Below the pieces are notes generated by a model. That model saw only the letters and a list, made by a program, of their open reading frames with translations, did not search any database and was not told where the DNA came from. A stretch of 10,401 nt of DNA from SG8-41 sp044867805. GTDB lineage: Bacteria; Pseudomonadota; Gammaproteobacteria; Burkholderiales; SG8-41. Positions 6,531 to 10,401 of this stretch are shown one piece after another (position 1 is the first letter of the stretch; each line of letters starts with the position of its first letter). A program made the position numbers and the translations under genes. Where the stretch lies: NCBI GenBank assembly GCA_044867805.1, contig JBIOVQ010000288.1, forward strand, positions 1 to 10,401, in the 5' to 3' direction.

Positions 6531-7850
6531 ATGCCTGGCCCCGTCGATATCGATGTTTACCAGCGGCGCCGCGCGCGGCTCGCCGCCGCCATGGGAAGCG
6601 GCGTCGCGTTCGTGCCGACGGCCGCCGAACGCACGCGCAACCGCGACGCGCACTATCCCTACCGCTTCGACAGCTACTTCTACTACCTCACCGGTTTCCG
6701 CGAGCCGGACGCAGTGCTCGCGATCGTGGCGGGGAAGCACCCGAAGCACATCCTGTTCTGCCGCGACAAGGACCCGGAGCGCGAGATCTGGGACGGGTTT
6801 CGCTACGGGCCGGAGGCCGCCCGCGCCGCTTTCGGCTTCGACGAGACGCATCCGATCGCGCGCCTCGATACGCTGGCGCCGGAGCTGATCGCCGGCCACA
6901 CCGCGCTCTATTGCCACCTGGGCGCCGACGCCGCGTGGGACGCGCGCGTCACCGGCTGGATCAACCAGGTGCGCGGGCAGGCGCGCGCCGGCACCGTCGC
7001 TCCGCGCGAGGTGAAGGACGTGCGCGCGCTGCTCGACGAGATGCGCCTTGTCAAGGGACCGGAAGAGCTGGCGGTGATGCGGCGCGCAGCGGAAATCACC
7101 GCCGGCGCACACCGGCGCGCCATGCGCGCGGCGAAAGCAGGCCGGGCCGAGTACGAGATCGAGGCCGAGCTGCTGCACGAGTTCCGCCGGCACGGCGCGC
7201 TTGCTCCGGCCTATACCCCGATCGTCGCCTCGGGCGAGCGCGCTTGCGTGCTGCACTACGTACAGAACGACGGCGTGCTGGCGGACGGAGAGCTGCTGCT
7301 GATCGATGCCGGCTGCGAGCTCGAGGGCTACGCGGCGGATCTCACGCGCACCTTTCCGGTGAACGGCCGGTTCAGCGCCGCCCAACGGGAAATCTACGAC
7401 ATGGTGCTCGCGGCGCAAGCGGCCGCGATCGCCGCGGTGCAGCCCGGCGCGCCCTGGGACGCGCCGCACCGTGCGGCGGTCAACGTCCTGGCGCAGGGCC
7501 TGATCGACCTGAAGCTGCTTTCCGGCGGTCTCGCCGAGGTGGTCGAAACCGAAGCCTACAAGCGCTTCTACATGCACCGCACGGGCCATTGGCTGGGGCT
7601 CGACGTGCACGACGCGGGCGACTACAAGCTGGATGGGGCGTGGCGCGCGCTGGCCCCCGGCATGGTGCTCACCGTCGAGCCGGGGTGCTACGTGCGGCCG
7701 GGCGCCGGAGTACCGGAGCGCTACGCCGGCATCGGGGTGCGCGTCGAGGACGATGTCCTGGTGAGCGCCGCCGGCGCAGAGGTGCTCACCCGGGATGCGC
7801 CCAAGCAGCCCGGCGATATCGAAGCCTGGATCAATGGTCGCGCAGCCTGA
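6531..7850 (+). CDS. pepP: Xaa-Pro aminopeptidase (aminopeptidase P)
   Basis: PepP removes an N-terminal residue that is followed by proline, using a two-metal (manganese) site in the cytoplasm. The 439-residue protein has the aminopeptidase P N-terminal domain (RRARLAAAM, NRDAHYPYRFDSYFYYLTGF, about 1-165) and a pita-bread catalytic domain (about 175-430). The five metal ligands are present in order: D259 (LLIDAGCE), D270 (AADLTRTF), H353 (TGHWLGLDVHD), E383 (TVEPG) and E406 (VRVEDD), nearly the same numbering as the E. coli enzyme. ATG 6531 is chosen. TTG at 6513 is in frame but would place the -10 hexamer inside the gene and add six residues not usual for the family. The end overlaps ubiH by 17 bases, which matches the pepP-ubiH order of E. 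coli and supports coupled translation. Confidence 0.96.
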   Translation: MPGPVDIDVYQRRRARLAAAMGSGVAFVPTAAERTRNRDAHYPYRFDSYFYYLTGFREPDAVLAIVAGKHPKHILFCRDKDPEREIWDGFRYGPEAARAAFGFDETHPIARLDTLAPELIAGHTALYCHLGADAAWDARVTGWINQVRGQARAGTVAPREVKDVRALLDEMRLVKGPEELAVMRRAAEITAGAHRRAMRAAKAGRAEYEIEAELLHEFRRHGALAPAYTPIVASGERACVLHYVQNDGVLADGELLLIDAGCELEGYAADLTRTFPVNGRFSAAQREIYDMVLAAQAAAIAAVQPGAPWDAPHRAAVNVLAQGLIDLKLLSGGLAEVVETEAYKRFYMHRTGHWLGLDVHDAGDYKLDGAWRALAPGMVLTVEPGCYVRPGAGVPERYAGIGVRVEDDVLVSAAGAEVLTRDAPKQPGDIEAWINGRAA

Positions 7851-8991
7851 CTACGACGTGCTGATCGTGGGGGGCGGTCCGGTCGGGCTCGCCCTCGCCC
7901 TCGCCCTGCGCGGCTCCGGCCTCACCGCGGGTCTTGTGGAAGCGCGTGCCGCGCACTCGATACAGGCTGACCCGCGGCCGATCGCGTTGTCCCATGGCAG
8001 CCGGCTGATCCTGGAGCGGCTCGGGACGTGGGAGCAGCTGGCGCCGGCCACGCCGATACGCCGCATCCACGTTTCGCAACGCGGCGGCTTCGGCCGGGTC
8101 GAGCTCGATTGCTCGCAAGCAGGGCTGCCGGCGCTCGGCTACGTGGTGGACTACGGCCGGCTCGCCGCCTCGCTCACCGCCGCGTTCGAAAGCGACGCGG
8201 GCTGCCGACGGCTTTCCGCGACCGTGGGAGGGATAGAAACGGGAGCGCTGGCGGCGACGGCCCTGCTCGAAACGGCCGACGGGCGCATCCGGGCCGGCGC
8301 GCGGCTGCTCGCAATCGCCGATGGCGGGATGCTGCAGATTGCGGCGGCGCGCGCGCGCGACTACGGGCAGGCGGCAGTGACGGCCCGCGTCACTACCGGG
8401 TTGCCGCAGCAAGGCATTGCCTACGAGCGTTTCACCCCGGCCGGTCCGCTGGCGCTCCTGCCCTTCGAGGACGGCTATGCGCTGGTGTGGACCGCGACAC
8501 CGGATGAGGCGCGCAACCTGTGCGATCTACCCGAGGAGGCCTTCCTCGAGCGCTTGCAGCAGGCCTTCGGCCAGCGCGTGGGCGTTTTCCGGGGAGCCAC
8601 CGCGCGAGCTTGCTTCCCTCTCGCCCTGCGGGTGGCGGACCGCAGTGCGCACCCGCGCACGATCGCGCTCGGCAATGCCGCGCAAATGCTACATCCGGTC
8701 GCGGGCCAAGGGCTGAACCTGGGCCTGCGGGATGCGTGGGAACTGGCCGCCACGATCCGGACTGCGGAACGCAGCGAGATCGGCATGCCGCCGCAGCTGC
8801 AGGCCTACCACGCTCGGCGGCGCATCGACCGCGGCGGCGGCGTCTGGTTCACGGATACGCTGGTGCGGCTCTTCTCCAACGACATCGCGCCCCTCCGCTT
8901 CGCGCGCGGACTGGGGCTCGCGGCGCTCGGCGCGGCGCCTCCGGCCCGGGATTTCGTGCTGCGCTGCATGACTTTCGGCACGCGCGGCTGA
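7834..8991 (+). CDS. ubiH: 2-octaprenyl-6-methoxyphenol hydroxylase UbiH
   Basis: UbiH is an FAD monooxygenase of ubiquinone synthesis that hydroxylates C4 of the ring; it works with other Ubi proteins near the membrane. The 385-residue product shows the N-terminal FAD Rossmann motif DVLIVGGGPVGLALALAL (8-25), PRPIALSHGSRLILERLG (47-64), the UbiH-like stretch ATPIRRIHVSQRGGFG (72-87), the aspartate-glycine motif ADGG (162-165) and ALGNAAQMLHPVAGQGLNLGLRD (278-300). GN in place of the commoner GD in that last motif is also found in E. coli UbiH, and together with the position next to pepP it favours UbiH over UbiI, UbiF or UbiM. ATG 7834 lies just before the Rossmann strand; codons further upstream are pepP sequence. 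A strong hairpin follows the stop at once. Confidence 0.9.
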   Translation: MVAQPDYDVLIVGGGPVGLALALALRGSGLTAGLVEARAAHSIQADPRPIALSHGSRLILERLGTWEQLAPATPIRRIHVSQRGGFGRVELDCSQAGLPALGYVVDYGRLAASLTAAFESDAGCRRLSATVGGIETGALAATALLETADGRIRAGARLLAIADGGMLQIAAARARDYGQAAVTARVTTGLPQQGIAYERFTPAGPLALLPFEDGYALVWTATPDEARNLCDLPEEAFLERLQQAFGQRVGVFRGATARACFPLALRVADRSAHPRTIALGNAAQMLHPVAGQGLNLGLRDAWELAATIRTAERSEIGMPPQLQAYHARRRIDRGGGVWFTDTLVRLFSNDIAPLRFARGLGLAALGAAPPARDFVLRCMTFGTRG

Positions 8992-9024
8992 TTTCCGCGT
9001 CGGCCGGCGCGCAGGACGCGGAAA
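8992..9024 (+). other. Hairpin directly after the ubiH stop codon
   Basis: A perfect 10-bp inverted repeat, TTTCCGCGTC (8992-9001) and GACGCGGAAA (9015-9024), with a 13-base loop, begins on the base after the ubiH TGA. It is followed by an A-run and then GC-rich sequence rather than by T residues. It is therefore not a classic intrinsic terminator; it may protect the 3' end of the mRNA or assist Rho-dependent ending. Confidence 0.4.
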
Positions 9025-9047
9025 AATCCGCGGAATCGTGTCGCCGG

Positions 9048-9092
9048 CCGGCAACTGCAGCGCTTGGTTTGCCGGTTTGCTCGAATTTTTTT
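9048..9092 (+). terminator. Possible weak intrinsic terminator after ubiH
   Basis: CCGGCAA (9048-9054) pairs with TTGCCGG (9069-9075) around a 14-base loop, and a run of seven T residues follows at 9086-9092. Ten bases separate the stem from the T-run, which is more than a standard terminator has, so efficiency is doubtful. Its place between ubiH and the dusB promoter is right for the end of the pepP-ubiH transcript. Confidence 0.3.
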
Positions 9093-9174
9093 CAGTAAGT
9101 GCCTACCGCGGCAAGCGCTTTGTCGGAAATTCGCGCGCGCGACGGCGCGTGTGTGGGTTCGTTGCAACACATCA

Positions 9175-9231
9175 GAAAAAAAATCTGCGAATTGCTTTTT
9201 TTTCGCGCACGCAGCGATTACAATGGCGCCC
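9175..9231 (+). promoter_or_regulatory. dusB-fis promoter with A8/T8 tracts and GC-rich discriminator
   Basis: TACAAT at 9219-9224 is a good -10. It is followed by GGCGCCC (9225-9231), a GC-rich discriminator of the kind found at promoters under stringent control. Upstream, A8 (9176-9183) and T8 (9196-9203) form a perfect 9-bp inverted repeat (9175-9183 with 9196-9204) and would bend the DNA or act like an UP element. TTGCTT (9192-9197) resembles a -35 but sits 21 bases away; a spacer of 17 puts only T residues at -35. Start near 9231 leaves a leader of about 45 bases before dusB. The rest of 8992-9276 shows no gene. Confidence 0.5.
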
Positions 9232-9276
9232 TTCCCCGTAAAGCAAGTGAATTCGATCGTCGACGCGGCGCGCGCG

Positions 9277-10284
9277 ATGCACATCGGCCCCTTCCAGCTG
9301 AGGAACAATCTCGTCGTCGCGCCGATGGCGGGGGTCACCGATCGCCCCTTCCGGCAGCTGTGCAAGCGCATGGGGGCGGGTATGGCGGTTTCCGAGATGG
9401 TCGCGAGCAATTCCCTGCTGTGGGGCTCGGAAAAGACCCGCCGGCGCGCCAACCACGAGGGCGAAGTGGATCCCATCTCGGTGCAGATCGCCGGGGCTGA
9501 CCCCCGGATGCTGGCGAACGCGGCGCGCTACAACGTCGACCAGGGGGCCCAGATCATCGATATCAACATGGGCTGCCCGGCCAAGAAGGTCTGCAACGTC
9601 ATGGCGGGTTCCGCGCTGCTCAAGGACGAGCCCCTGGTGGGCCGCATCCTCGACACGGTGGTCGGTGCCGTGGACGCTCCGGTCACCCTGAAGATCCGCA
9701 CCGGCTGGGATCACGACAATCGCAATGCAGTGGCCGTCGCCCGGCTCGCGGAGCGGGCGGGCATCAAGGCGCTCGCCGTGCACGGCCGCACCCGGGCGTG
9801 CGGCTTCTCCGGGCAGGCCGAGTACGACACCATCGCGGCGGTGAAGGCCGCGGTCGGCATTCCCGTGATCGCCAACGGTGACATCTCCACCCCCGAGAAA
9901 GTGAAGGAAGTGCTGGACTACACCAAGGCGGACGCCGTGATGATCGGACGCGCCGCCCAGGGCCGGCCGTGGATGTTCCGCGAGATCCTGCACTACCTGG
10001 GGACCGGGGCCGCGCTGCCGCCACCGGAGGTGGAAGAGATCCGGCGCGTGCTGCTGGCGCACCTGGACGAGCTCTACGAATTCTACGGCGAGCACACCGG
10101 CGTGCGCGTCGCCCGCAAGCATATCTCCTGGTACACCAGGGGCTTGGCCGGCTCGGCGGCATTCCGCCATGCCATGAACCAGCTCGAGACCCGCGCCGAG
10201 CAACGGGCGGCGGTGGACGGATTTTTCGCGCAGCTCGCAGACCGCGGGCGGCGCCTGAACTATGTCGAGGAACAGGCAGCATGA
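9277..10284 (+). CDS. dusB: tRNA-dihydrouridine synthase B
   Basis: DusB is an FMN enzyme that reduces particular uridines in the tRNA D-loop to dihydrouridine using NADPH. The 335-residue protein begins MHIGPFQLRNNLVVAPMAGVTD, close to the E. coli DusB start, and folds as a TIM barrel (about 1-240) plus a helical tRNA-binding tail. The catalytic Cys100 sits in NMGCPAKKV, the same number as in E. coli. FMN-contacting motifs are APMAGVTD (15-22), VQIAG (69-73), LKIRTGW (138-144), HGRTR (169-173), IANGDI (198-203) and MIGRAAQGRPW (222-232). ATG 9277 is chosen because it matches the family. The frame is open upstream (GTG 9247, ATG 9223), but ATG 9223 overlaps the -10. The stop overlaps the fis start as ATGA, giving the usual dusB-fis operon. 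Confidence 0.96.
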   Translation: MHIGPFQLRNNLVVAPMAGVTDRPFRQLCKRMGAGMAVSEMVASNSLLWGSEKTRRRANHEGEVDPISVQIAGADPRMLANAARYNVDQGAQIIDINMGCPAKKVCNVMAGSALLKDEPLVGRILDTVVGAVDAPVTLKIRTGWDHDNRNAVAVARLAERAGIKALAVHGRTRACGFSGQAEYDTIAAVKAAVGIPVIANGDISTPEKVKEVLDYTKADAVMIGRAAQGRPWMFREILHYLGTGAALPPPEVEEIRRVLLAHLDELYEFYGEHTGVRVARKHISWYTRGLAGSAAFRHAMNQLETRAEQRAAVDGFFAQLADRGRRLNYVEEQAA

Positions 10285-10401
10285 TCAACGAAAACGAAAT
10301 GGCGCGCATGGTGCGCAAGGCGGTGGAAGGCTATTTCCGCGACCTGGACGGGGAGAAACCCTGCGCCGTCTATGACATGGTCATCCACTGCGTGGAGAAG
10401 C
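10281..10401 (+). CDS. fis: DNA-binding protein Fis, N-terminal part
   Basis: Fis is a small nucleoid-associated homodimer that bends DNA and activates growth-related promoters such as those of rRNA genes. Only 40 codons are in the window: an N-terminal arm (MINENEMARMVRKAVEGYFRDLDG), then AVYDMVIHCVEK, which fits the first helix of betaproteobacterial Fis proteins. The helix-turn-helix lies beyond the edge. The ATG overlaps the dusB stop by four bases (ATGA), so translation is probably coupled. Identification relies on this short stretch plus the dusB neighbour; both agree. Confidence 0.88.
   Translation, partial: MINENEMARMVRKAVEGYFRDLDGEKPCAVYDMVIHCVEK

Noticed and set aside
8673..8681. 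GN in place of GD in the second FAD motif of UbiH as a broken active site
   Set aside because: The GNAAQ form is normal for UbiH, so it supports the assignment rather than showing decay.
9064..9276. In-frame upstream extension of dusB
   Set aside because: It has no family similarity, covers the promoter hexamers, and ATG 9277 puts the catalytic cysteine at residue 100 as in E. coli.

Overview
The window reads as chromosomal core DNA of a GC-rich proteobacterium, most likely a betaproteobacterium. The evidence is the lptD-surA-pdxA operon, a divergent amgK-murU pair, pepP-ubiH, and dusB-fis, together with the style of the Fis N-terminus. Nothing looks phage-, plasmid- or transposase-related. 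The genes themselves are ordinary; the unusual material lies in the short junctions between them.

Layout. On the minus strand, transcribed right to left, are lptD (2298-4625), surA (983-2323, overlapping lptD by 26 bases) and the N-terminal 289 codons of pdxA (868 to beyond base 1). LptD is the outer-membrane LPS-insertion barrel, SurA is the periplasmic chaperone that helps fold such barrels, and PdxA belongs to pyridoxal phosphate synthesis. From a shared 90-base gap, amgK (4716-5738) and murU (5822-6508) run rightwards and form the MurNAc recycling route to UDP-MurNAc. They are followed by pepP (6531-7850), ubiH (7834-8991), a 285-base regulatory gap, dusB (9277-10284) and the start of fis (10281 to the window end, ATGA overlap).

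Unexplained structure. Two short intergenic elements stand out. One lies between surA and pdxA (880-978, flanked by a 10-base direct repeat) and one between amgK and murU (5723-5809). Both are inverted repeats whose arms consist of exact 7-base tandem units ending in AAT (GTTGAAT type and RGGRAAT type). They look like two sequence variants of one class of non-coding, hairpin-forming element. The first separates pdxA from surA and leaves pdxA without a conventional start; the second supplies the stop codon of amgK. This is the best candidate here for something poorly described.

Regulation visible in the sequence: three consecutive hairpins around the lptD start, with the ATG in the loop of a perfect 10-bp stem; an extended -10 just upstream of amgK; a TATAAT placed so that pepP would have a leaderless mRNA; and a dusB-fis promoter with flanking A8/T8 tracts and a GC-rich discriminator. 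LptD has only two cysteines, so it can form only a single disulfide.
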